A stretch of DNA of 64,000 nucleotides from contig NW_025064889.1 of NCBI RefSeq assembly GCF_019112545.1, positions 411,329-475,328 on the forward strand, in the 5' to 3' direction. A program made the position numbers and the translations under genes. Every line of letters begins with the position of its first letter. Positions within the stretch are counted from its first letter, which is position 1. Of the stretch, positions 54,825-64,000 are shown piece by piece. The DNA is from Guyanagaster necrorhizus (Eukaryota > Basidiomycota > Agaricomycetes > Agaricales > Physalacriaceae). A model generated the notes under the pieces. The model searched no databases, had not been told where the DNA came from, and saw nothing but the letters and a program-made list of their open reading frames with translations.

Positions 54825-57541
54825 TTACTGCAAGTCCGGTGACAGGGCGTCGTACTCTGGACACAGCGTCAGCCAGTCCTGAGGTCTGACCTGGGCGTGC
54901 GGGCCTTTGATGTTGTCGGCCGGACTTTCCGCAAAAACTATAGCCAATCCGGCTTCCAAATGCCAGTCAATGTGGCTGCCAGATACTCATGAAATGAACG
55001 ATGGTCTTTGAATGAGCGTCTATAACTCACCAGTGCAAGAACCAAGCTCCCGGATTATCCTATAGTGACATTTAGTAATTCATTTTGCTTTCTATGTAGA
55101 CTTACGCTGAAGAACCGGAATGTTGTGTTTCCGCCATTGACTGAGCAACTACGTTCACATCAAAGAAAGAGGATTCAAAGGAAGGTGACGTACTGGGGAC
55201 AACGTCGCGCCTTGGCGGGTTGACATAGTTGGTCACGTTGGAATTGGAAGTGCGAATGATGTCGAAGTTATGTCCATGTACTGTCCGTATACTGCGTGAG
55301 ATGTAGATAAGTGAGTATTCAAAAAGGGACACACAGTGAAACGGATGAGCTGGAAAAGAATAATTATGAAAATAGGAAAGAAGGTGCATGAGGCTCACCC
55401 CCAGTACCCGGAATCGAAATCTCTACCGTTTTATTTGGTGGGAGAAGGAAGATCTTGCCAATAGCTTGAGAACAATACCCAGTCTTGAGAAGCGAGGCTT
55501 ACTTGTTCCTGAAAGGGAACGACACCAGTCTATACACAAAAAGAAGAAATCACAAACACCTACCGCAGGAAGGAAATCTTGTGGCTGCGCAGCTCCACTC
55601 AGGATCTGCAAAAGGACAGGAAGGGATGGGGAGATGTAAGAAATTCCATTTATGTCAAAGAACGGTGGATTTGGCTGGTATTTGGTGTATTCAGTGGCAA
55701 GATTGCTTCAAAAAGGCGTTAAGAACCTGTGTGATACTCAAAGTATAAGCAACATCTGGGGGACCGTCTCCCAACTACGAAAGGATAAGCTTGAGAATGT
55801 TGAAATCTGCATCATACGTACCTTTCCAGGTCCTTCTTGGGCAATAGGCTATAATTACGAAAATCTTGTCAAGATTTACTTCGACAATATCAGGCAATAG
55901 GACGAACGTGCATATCGGCATCATCTAGCTTAATACCAGGTGTATTATTTGTGGTGGGCTCTATGTTGGGCGCACCCTCATATCGCAAAATTGCGCGCGT
56001 CAAATCAGGATTGACTATAGGTATGATGAGCAGAGGAATAAGTGTTGGAAAACAGTGAGCTCCTACAGTTCGGGTTTCCGGCCGGGCTTCCACCAGTTGG
56101 ACTGATACAACAATAAATCCGGTGTTCAGTCTGATAAAAGTCGAAACTTACGGTGCCCGAATCCAGTAATTATCAATCGGCTGGTTCGCTTCGAGGATGA
56201 CCGAGACGCGCTGTGCTGTGCCCAAGTCTTTGTCAGTAGATACCTTCAATGATGTATTGACAGGGAACCAACCGGCATAGATATCAATGTTCTGCACTGT
56301 GACCGGGTCGTGTTCAACCCCGTCAAACTCCATCGCACTGATGTTGTGGTTGTCGATTGAGAAAGTGAAGAAAGGGCGGCAGGAGATTGATATGAGACGC
56401 AGACGGTATCGTTTGCCTCTTTTGACCTTTATTACGGAGTACGGTACTAAGGGCTAGCGAGACTCAGTGACTAACCAGGGGTGAGTAAACAGTTACAAGA
56501 CTCACACCACCGTTGTAGCGCCCGACTCCATTAATAAGACCTTTTTTCCAAGGTAAACGATCGAAGGATGTCAGAGTGCAAGCAGGGCATACCGGAGTCA
56601 GGAATCCTAACGACCAGGAAAGGTCAGGTAGTCTGTGACATCCCGGAACAGCAAGAACTTACGGGACAGTCCCAGTTTGGAAGAACCTATTCTGGGCGTC
56701 CGGTGCAAGGTCGTGATACCAATCCGCAAGTGTGATGATAGTGCTGTCTATCCGCTTATCGGTATACTGCATGTAAGTAAAATTTGATGATAACATACCA
56801 TCATCCACGTCATACAGATGGGCAAGAGGATCATGCGGGTCTGTGCTTAGAGCTGAGAATGTCCACGATAGGACACAAGTTTCGTACTTACCGTAAACGA
56901 TAAATGCCCCTCTCAAACCATCACAATATTGTGTCGAAAGATGGGAATGGTACCAGTAACTAACCGAATCCATGAGATCACAAATACTTCGCGCATATCA
57001 AAACTATACCTACTTGCCGCTTTGTCCGATGGTGCTAAAAGCGTAGTCGAAGGTCGATTTTGGCGGAATCGGGCATTGATTAACAAACCTAGGGTTGGTA
57101 AGTATCGATTCAAGATTAATATGTGAGTTGGCATGCTTACGAGGGCCCGTCCATTACTGACGTACGAGCTTGGAAGAAGCCATGCCAATGCTAGAGAGCA
57201 AAAAAAGGTAATTTATATACGCTTTGGTGCTATTGGTTCCTACAATTGAGAGACTTCTTCGCATCCCAGGATCGGTAAGGTTATTTGTAGTCACAATATG
57301 GACGTCGTCGCCCTTGTTTATTTTGAAAGTTGGCCCCGGGAAGGTTCCATTTGGCGTTATAGCCCTGTGATGTATAAAGTATCAATGAGACGGAGCGGCA
57401 CGATTCAGGAGTGTCCTACGATCGAGCAAACCCGTCGGGAGCAATGACTTTGTTGTCAATACTGAGAGGGAAGTGATGAGTCGTGCCATAGACAGACGAA
57501 AGGAGGGAGACAAGCAAGAAGGTAACAGCTTTGATACCCAT
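54825..57541 (-). CDS. Laccase (secreted multicopper oxidase), 23 exons
   Basis: Oxidises phenols with reduction of oxygen to water; a secreted enzyme of lignin, pigment or defence chemistry. Exons are 57541-57420, 57364-57244, 57190-57141, 57088-57014, 56959-56892, 56840-56799, 56747-56663, 56606-56593, 56540-56506, 56453-56273, 56215-56152, 56101-56067, 56014-55908, 55848-55822, 55774-55727, 55674-55564, 55508-55503, 55453-55399, 55349-55335, 55280-55194, 55140-55106, 55059-55031 and 54975-54825. They total 1563 nt, or 520 aa, the normal laccase length. Signal peptide [11 protein letters not shown]. All four copper signatures are intact: H-W-H-G-F-F-Q, W-Y-H-S-H-L, H-P-F-H-L-H-G-H and [12 protein letters not shown] (Leu at the axial position). 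A 6-nt exon (55508-55503) restores the family spacing F-L-P-A-E-Q-I-F-L-L-P. Confidence 0.93.
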
Positions 57542-58642
57542 CTTGTGAACTGAGAGAGACAAACGGGGACGAAGATTTATTTCCTGGACGTACCAAGTTT
57601 TATAGACGAGACATTTGTTTCCAAGACCAAATGCCCTGGCTAGGGAGAGGCGGGAGGTTCAATAGCCGAACACTGGGAAAGCAGACGACGTGGATCCATC
57701 TCTTTGACGGGAGGTCCAACGTCGAGGTTGCCTGAGCCGTATGGAAGTTATGGTGAGATGATCGGTGGCGTGTAATGCATAGATATTGAACTTTCCTAAC
57801 TATTGCTGCAGCTTTAGGGCAAAGGCTTCAATTCGTGGCAAAAATCCCACCACGGCGAGAAGATTCACTAGGAAAAGATTAGCTCTGATACACACGAGGG
57901 CTCTACTTGACCTCTCCCCTGCTTGGCGGCTGAACTCGTTGAAGTAAATAGTTCAATCACAGTGCCTTGCTTGGCAGTCTACAATGATGGGACTCAATTC
58001 AGCACATTATATATTCACAGGCTATTTGTTTTTGACTGGCTATGATTCGCTTCCATGGACCGTAAAACTGGTGAGATTTGCCTTGGTTTCGTGTCGGTAC
58101 TCGGTTTCCCGAGCCTGCGATGGTCTTGTCCTTCATTTCGAGTAAATGACCATGTAGTCTCGCGATGCCAAGCGAGGAATAGATTTCGGTAGTATTCAAA
58201 GTGGGTAGCGAGTGTTCTACAATTCTGTAGAATGATAAGTTTGAAGGAAACAGTATAACATAGTTGACACACCCTTCCATTATTGGCGGCACACATAGAC
58301 ATCTTGCCTTTCCACTTGATGACTCGTACTTATATGGATTCGATACGTACTTTATATAAATGAGTTACGAATACGAGATGGTTATTCAGGTCAGAGGGCG
58401 CATATCTTGGCATATGCGGTGAGAACTGTGTGTACGTTGAACAGGTCCCTGAGATCAGGAAGAAAAAAATGGCAGTTTGAACTGAAAAGGCAAACGATGA
58501 GGATATTGAGAGGGGAGATGGGGGTCTCCTTTTCATTGGGAGCATGTAGCTCTCATAGGTAAACGATACATGCAATTTGCGACCATGATGAGTGGAGGAT
58601 AGGCCACAAAGCAGTCATAACAATCCCCAACTAGACATACAT
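57542..58642. other. Upstream region of the laccase and tail of mS33
   Basis: About 1.1 kb containing the laccase promoter and the 3' flank of mS33. Frames on the minus strand (57999-58575) overlap each other and show no motif. I could not identify metal- or xenobiotic-response elements with confidence. Confidence 0.5.
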
Positions 58643-59015
58643 CTACCGTTTTTTCTGGGCCCTTTTGCCGTCCTCTGGACCATCGTTTAGAAAGGGGACG
58701 GAGAACAAAAAAGAGAGTAAAAGCACCATTCTTTTTCAGCTTTTTCGGCGCGCCCTTCCCTCTCTTCTTCCTATCAATAATATCTTGGAACCTCTGCTGT
58801 TCTTTCTCATCCACGATCCCCAACGCTGGGTATTGACGGGCAATCGCAGAGATGTTAAGGGCAGGCGGATAATATTTGACCATGGAAGGACCGCGAAGAC
58901 GGGCACGGAGGTATTTGGCACCAGTCCGGATGCGTGTAGGATTGTACGTCGTTTGGAATATTGAGCATCGTAAACGGGTCAGTGCCTCCAGTGTGGATTG
59001 CCGCACATTACCCAT
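58643..59015 (-). CDS. RSM27: Mitochondrial small-subunit ribosomal protein mS33
   Basis: Component of the mitochondrial 37S ribosomal subunit. Two exons, 59015-58727 and 58674-58643 (intron GTGCTT...CCAG, 52 nt), give 106 aa. The family core is clear: L-T-R-L-R-C-S-I-F-Q-T-T-Y-N-P-T, R-T-G-A-K-Y-L-R-A-R-L-R-G-P-S and M-V-K-Y-Y-P-P. A central F-Q-D-I-I-D-R-K-K-R-G-K-G-A-P-K and a basic C-terminus ending Q-K-K-R complete it. Reading through the intron gives a longer, non-family tail, so the spliced form is preferred. Start at 59015, head-to-head with SUV3. Confidence 0.93.
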
Positions 59016-59103
59016 GACGGTTAAAAGCCAACCCTAACCCCGCGTCCATCAGAATTTGAAAATCAAAACTTTTCCCTCTCTGCGCCATCGTCGCGCTCTT
59101 GGG
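59016..59103. promoter_or_regulatory. 88-bp bidirectional promoter of mS33 and SUV3
   Basis: The start codons of mS33 (-) and SUV3 (+) are only 88 bp apart, so both 5' untranslated regions and the core promoters must share or overlap this segment. No TATA box is visible. Both products act in mitochondrial gene expression. Confidence 0.6.
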
Positions 59104-61504
59104 ATGCAACGCAGTGCAGCGGCCTCATGCTCCAAGTATTGCGCATGGATGACGCCCGACTCTTGGCCAACTTTTCCGTCGCTGGGCTCCCACATTTCAC
59201 GGAGATTTAGGTCTGGAGCCAGTCGACGAACAACTATCCGTTACACGAACCCTTCCCACTTGTCGAGGAACGCACTCTCGCATGCCATTGCACCACCGCC
59301 TCCTAAAGTCGACATTGTTTCCATCGCCAGACGCCTGACACCAGAAAGACCCGAGGCCATTCTCCAATTCTTCGAGAAACATGTTGCAGATTGGGCAGCA
59401 TCTAAACGGGTCGCAGACCGGCTCGCTCTCTTTGGCGTGCCCCACGAACACATACCGACAGTTCTGCTCGTCTTCACTCAAGCGGTCGCCAGCAAGAAGC
59501 TGTCCACACGGAACGGATACATCGACTATTCCCTTGAGCGTTTTGGTCGCATGTCCCCAGATGATGATGAGCGACAATATTTCGACATGGTCTACAACAT
59601 CGTCCTCTACACCTGGGTATCTGACCCTTCGAACCAGGCTTATCTCGAGTCACAGAACATCCCCACTTCCGTCATTCACAGTATGCGTGCTCTTTCAGAT
59701 GCGACTTCCCGCCCGCATCCCGGAGATCATTATCCCTTTGCCAGGGGACTTCGTCGCAAATTTATCATGCATGTCGGCCCTACCAACAGTGGTAAAACAC
59801 ATCACGCACTTCGGGCCCTGGCTGCTGCACCCACCGGAATCTACGCAGGACCTTTACGGCTACTCGCCCAAGAGATTTGGGAGCGTCTGAATCTCGGTCA
59901 GATCGTTCCGGCAGGGACAGAGGAAGGGCACGTTCCGGAACCACCATCACCACGAGCAGACTCGGCTTTTGATGTCAGTCCCGAAAAACCATCGTTAACC
60001 AAACTCGGAAATCCCAAGTACGCCAGGGAGTGTAACATGGTCACTGGGGAGGAGGTCAAGATCGTCAATGAGAATGCCTCGCTCTACAGTTGTACTGTTG
60101 AGATGATCAAGCCAAACATACTTTACGACGTTGCGGTCGTCGACGAGATCCAGATGATTGGAGATGCAGAACGAGGATTTGCATGGACGGAAGCTGTACT
60201 CGGTCTCAACGCACGAGAGATTCATTTGTGTGGAGAGGAAACCGCAGTGCCTATCATCGAGGCCATGGTCAAAGAAACGAACGACGATCTCGTTGTGAAA
60301 CGTTACGAGCGGCTTACACCATTGGAAGTCGAGAAGCAGAGTTTGCAGGGCGACCTCAGCAAGGTCAGAAAAGGTGACTGTATCGTTGCCTTTTCTCGGC
60401 GGTCCATCTTCCAGATGAAGCGGGACGTGGAGAAGTTGGGGATGAGCTGCGCTACTGTCTACGGTAGACTACCACCGGAGGTTCGCAGCGAGCAGGCAGA
60501 TCTGTTCAACGATGCCGGGAGTGCATTCGATGTCCTCATTGGAAGCGATGCTATTGGCATGGGCCTGAACTTGTTCGTTTCATTTTTGCTTGTTTGACAC
60601 AACTAAACTAACGATCATAAACAGGAAAATCCGACGTATAATATTCTCGGACGTGCAGAAATATCACCAGGACACCGTCAAATATCTTTCCATATCTGCC
60701 ACGAAGCAAATCGCTGGACGTGCGGGACGGTTCGGCTTGCACGGGTCAGAAGTGCCCGGAGGGTTGGTGACGACTCTCAATGAAGCACACCTTCCATTCC
60801 TCACACGGACGATGAAACTCTCCATACCATCTCTGAAAACTGCTCGCATCACACCCTCATATCCATCGCTCGTCGCCACAGTGAGTGCTCTGCCCCTTCA
60901 TTCCGCCATGAACACCATATACCTAGCCCACGCATACACATCGAAGCTCTCCCCTACTTACCGATACGTCTACGGCAGTGCCACCAGGCTCTCCACCAAC
61001 TACCTAGACGCGTACATCCAGGGCGCCTCGCTGACCGATTTCGATGTCATGCTCGCCGCCCCCATCCCATGGCGCGACCAGGAATGCCTCTCATTCGTCG
61101 AGCGACTCCTGACTCTCTTTAGCACCCAAGGTGTCGCCAGACTCGAAGAGTGCATGGAGGAGACCCCGTTCATGTCCACACTAGAAAAGGTCGAAAACAG
61201 GAACGTCTCAACGAATGAGGACCTGTTGCTCTTGGAGACGTTCCACAAGATGCTCGGGCTCTACACGTGGTTGAGCTATCGCCGGCCTGTGGCGTTTCCT
61301 GACCAGTCGAAGGCGGCGGAGCTGAAGCCGCGGGTGCAGGCGGGTATCGAGACCGCATTGGATTGGATGAGCGCTACTAAGAGGGCGAGAAATAATGTGC
61401 CGAGGAGGAAGGTGGTTGATTATAGTCCTGTTAAACCGACGGGAGGGGCGAGGGTGAATAAAAGAGCGAAGCTATTTGCTCAGTATACTGCGAAGTATGC
61501 GTAA
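59104..61504 (+). CDS. SUV3: Mitochondrial ATP-dependent RNA helicase Suv3
   Basis: Helicase of the mitochondrial degradosome (with the RNase Dss1), for RNA turnover and intron removal. Exons 59104-60572 and 60625-61504 give 782 aa. The N-terminus is basic, Ser/Arg-rich and without acidic residues at first (M-Q-R-S-A-A-A-S), as for a matrix-targeting peptide. Motifs seen are Walker A G-P-T-N-S-G-K-T, G-P-L-R-L-L-A-Q-E-I, C-N-M-V-T-G-E-E, Walker B V-V-D-E-I-Q-M-I-G-D, H-L-C-G-E-E, V-A-F-S-R-R, V-Y-G-R-L-P-P-E, I-G-S-D-A-I-G-M-G-L-N-L and the arginine finger motif Q-I-A-G-R-A-G-R. A SUV3 C-terminal helical domain and a basic tail follow. The ATG at 59104 is preferred; an upstream frame extension lacks ATG. 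Confidence 0.95.
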
Positions 61505-62224
61505 TGGATCTTTGATGCTGTATAATAGTAGTACGTTATTACAGGAGCTAAGTACAGTATAGCGACATTGGTTAGACTGGCACTACACTTGAGTGTCTTC
61601 GCAGCTTTGGGTCAAGTTCAACCGTATCGCGGTGCAAATCAAAGGGCCACACAATTATACAGATATCGGAATACATCAAGGGTCATGCATATCCACGAGA
61701 TGATTATCTATAAAGTCAGCAGTAATGCTCAAGATAGAAAATACATACAACTCCCATACGGGCTCGCAATGCCACTTGATTTCCTGTCCAGACGCCCACG
61801 GATCTCTCGATGAGCCCTGTGATTCAACAAGATCAGGTTGCTCCAAGTTCTGTGGAGAAGTAGTCGTTGTTCATATTACAGTGCGTCAAAATTTCAGCCA
61901 TGTACGTCGGTGAGAGCTTCAAATTAACGGATGCTGCAGAGATACGTCTCATTAAACGCTGATAATTACCGGATCACTGGTGAATGATATCATGATATTC
62001 ATCATATCATTCCTATGGATTGGCTCAAACATTCCGCTGAATTCATCACGGTCCATTGCGCGACTACTCATGACAGGCTCGATTACACATCCATACTTCG
62101 ATCCAACTTTCTCCAGCGGTCCCTTTCTTACAGTATAAAGATGTTCAAAATACGGCAGAGATATCAAGGTCCATTGCATCCCCATCAATACCGTTCATCA
62201 TACTTCAGTACATCCCCGCAATCG
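61505..62224. other. Intergenic region after SUV3
   Basis: About 720 bp without a supported gene. A hairpin-capable inverted repeat with 9-bp arms (GAATGATAT at 61982-61990, ATATCATTC at 62004-62012) is present. Confidence 0.5.
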
Positions 62225-63172
62225 ATGCGATTCCATGTACTCACCCTCATCATCCTTCTGTGCCACAGAGCTCAAGCTCACCAGCCATCTGAACTCTTCG
62301 ACGTCTTCGAGACTTTCAGACTTTCTTGACAGGGTATCTGATTTAGATTTCTGAAAAGGTACTATCCTAAGCTTCCACGAAAAGGATCATCAACTATGCA
62401 AGTGGCGAACACACTTCCATATGGATTAACGTGATGGCCGATTAGTCGCACGAAATATCTCTGAGAATGCATATCATCGCAGTTCCCTCTGAGTCTTCGT
62501 TCCAATAATTTCAAATTTTCTTAGAATTCATCTATGGTGTACCCGCAGCCCTGGCCAGAGCCAATGCCACCCAATTGATTGGGTATCCTACAAATGTCGT
62601 CGTCGAATCGCTTGCAATTCAGTTCTCTGTAGTATCAGCTAGCACTCTTTTCTCCCTGCACTATGCTACTGGGCAGATCGTTCCACTGCAGGTTGATATG
62701 TGGCTGCACTTCAACGATGACTTGCAAATCGACGCCTACGATTTCATGCCCCGCAAGCTCGACAAATTCCTTGACACTGTAGCGCTGATGCTATCGGACC
62801 AGATCTCTTTGGAAATGCCACTAAACGTCAAGGATAACATTGCAAGTATCATTTCGCAAAAGGTCTCAGAGGACGTTTGTACAGCAGCTTTGGAAGATTG
62901 CACTGGAACTAATCAGCAATATGATTCGTATGTCGGCCTTTCCCAGGGAAAGTGTTATCCTGAAACTAAGTCTTTTTGTAGTAAGAGCGCGTGTGTAAAG
63001 TCGGTCAGTAGCTCGGAGACCGATACGGATATCTGCCGGTATGTTCAGTCTTCAGCATATGTACACCCCGATGGCTTAGACTTGCTGATATATAGATATA
63101 TGTTCAAGAATATGGTGCAGTCTGAGCCCGACGCGCACTGCGCAAGCCTTGGTCCGGATGGAGGCGACTGTG
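62225..63172 (+). CDS. Secreted/membrane cysteine-rich protein, model incomplete
   Basis: A signal peptide M-R-F-H-V-L-T-L-I-I-L-L starts at 62225. The main domain is spliced as 62525-62927, 62982-63038 and from 63096, with GT/AG introns of 54 and 57 nt that keep the frame. Recognisable parts are Y-G-V-P-A-A-L-A, L-I-G-Y-P-T-N-V-V-V-E-S-L-A-I-Q-F, V-D-M-W-L-H-F-N-D-D-L-Q-I and Y-D, D-I-C-R-Y-M-F-K-N-M-V and H-C-A-S-L-G-P-D-G-G-D-C. I have seen such a cysteine-rich extracellular module in unnamed basidiomycete proteins. The lead exon meets a TGA at 62327-62329, and I find no donor in the right phase, so the junction is unresolved and the gene may be damaged. The 3' part after 63172 is also unclear. 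No function assigned. Confidence 0.5.
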
Positions 63173-64000
63173 GTAAGATATGTCGAGGTCAATCAACCTC
63201 AGATCTACACTAACCTTGTTATACTTCGAGCTGATCTTCGGGCGCCAGATGTCTTCGAACTGACGTATCGTAAGCAAATGCGACGCCCTTTGCTTATACA
63301 CCACTTCAGTGTACGCTCTGTATTTTGTCCTCATTCGAGAATCGTTCCTGACGATAATTTACAGGCCCTGTTCTCTACAATTTTCCTGCAAGTCATGCTT
63401 CAGATGTCCATGCATATTGAAATCGTTTGCGTGGGACTGCTATGGCTCTTCCAAGTAACGACCGAACAATCCATTTCCATCAGGCTTCTTTTATATCTGC
63501 TGAAGTATCCCAGGCATGTAGTAGAACCAACGTTAAAGTTCGCCACGGTACAGTCCTTGTATGTCTCATTTGAAGAGGCCAGTCTCGATGATGATCTTTG
63601 ACTAGCAAAGCATCTACAAAACCGTGTTCCTTGTGTGGTTATTGGTGTGGTGGGGATTGAAACTGGCTAAGTATCACAAAGACTTCGACATCGCACTCAG
63701 TGTCATGTTGATGTTGACTTGCACTGTTCTTATGGCAACACAAGTGTGTGTATCTTTCCTTGTTTTTCCAAATTCAATATCATATAAAAGTAACCTTTTT
63801 ATAGCCAAGGGCCTTACGCGGTGTGGGCTATCGCACAAAATATTTCTCGTTCGTGTCAACGACTAGCCATCAAGAAGTCAGCCATTGACATAGACAATGT
63901 ATTCCTGTTGCGGGACGACACAAGTACCTGATGTCAACCTTATATAAGCATAGACAGTTTTGTCCTGAGTCGACGGTCAATTGCCTTTAAGCAATTGACC
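63173..64000. other. Right edge, possible exons of the preceding gene
   Basis: Short hydrophobic stretches occur at about 63400-63480 and 63640-63740 on the plus strand (L-V-W-L-L-V-W-W-G-L; A-L-S-V-M-L-M-L-T-C-T-V-L-M). They could be membrane helices of further exons of the cysteine-rich protein or of another gene. Splice junctions could not be settled. Confidence 0.3.
63975..64000. repeat. Perfect 10-bp inverted repeat at the window edge
   Basis: GGTCAATTGC (63975-63984), spacer CTTTAA, then GCAATTGACC (63991-64000). Could be a transposon end, a hairpin or a binding site; the window stops here so the context is missing. Confidence 0.6.

Noticed and set aside
55895..55900. Apparent stop in laccase after ...C-A-C-G-T-T-C-G-T
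   Set aside because: Splicing at the GTTCGT donor (55907) to the acceptor before 55848 restores D-A-D-M-H-P-I-A-Q and the frame.
1..64000. tRNA genes, rRNA genes and CRISPR arrays
   Set aside because: I found no cloverleaf with A/B boxes, no rRNA motif and no regularly spaced short repeats; a tRNA scan would be decisive.

Overview
The window reads as nuclear DNA of a filamentous basidiomycete, most likely an Agaricomycete. Genes are packed with introns of about 45-60 nt that have GT/AG ends and CTNAY-like branch sites. There is a secreted laccase, a fungal BiP ending in HDEL, a U2 snRNA, an NRPS-like adenylate-forming reductase of the basidiomycete kind, Ty1/Copia and pogo-like elements, and a chromodomain protein of a type I associate with basidiomycetes. 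I assembled gene models by hand from splice signals and conserved protein motifs; for most of them the exon lengths add up to an exact multiple of three.

Left part (1-34,085, ordinary gene-dense DNA). The 5' end of an acylated Hsp70-like protein (-) is followed by a small mitochondrial-looking protein (+), NOC2 (-), a chromodomain protein with a 5-hmdU-DNA-kinase-like helical domain (+), SFT2 (+), the large nucleoporin NUP192 (-), a broken ZNFX1-type helicase that runs into a broken eIF4G/MA3 fragment (+), a serine-rich membrane glycoprotein (+), U2 snRNA (-), an alpha/beta hydrolase (+), the NatC catalytic subunit NAA30 (-), an unknown membrane-anchored protein (+), BiP/KAR2 (+) and a degenerate XPG/FEN1-like protein (+).

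Middle part (34,571-53,094, repeat island). Here the DNA becomes AT-rich and almost loses CpG. A pogo-like element (34,571-45,186) carries a Copia element (35,839-43,895), which itself carries a second pogo-like element (38,356-40,168). To the right is a dead NRPS-like reductase gene, split in two by another Copia element (48,244-53,094). The decay is one-sided: the half of the reductase gene to the left of the second Copia element is ruined by C-to-T type changes, while the half to the right still has normal composition.

Right part (54,825-64,000, gene-dense again). It holds a 23-exon laccase (-), a mitoribosomal mS33 gene (-) and a mitochondrial SUV3 RNA helicase (+) arranged head-to-head with 88 bp between start codons, and a poorly resolved secreted/membrane protein (+).

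Most genes are unrelated housekeeping functions. The links that can be argued are mS33/SUV3 (mitochondrial gene expression from one short shared promoter) and, as inference only, the chromodomain protein with the CpG-depleted repeats (both point to chromatin or DNA-base modification).
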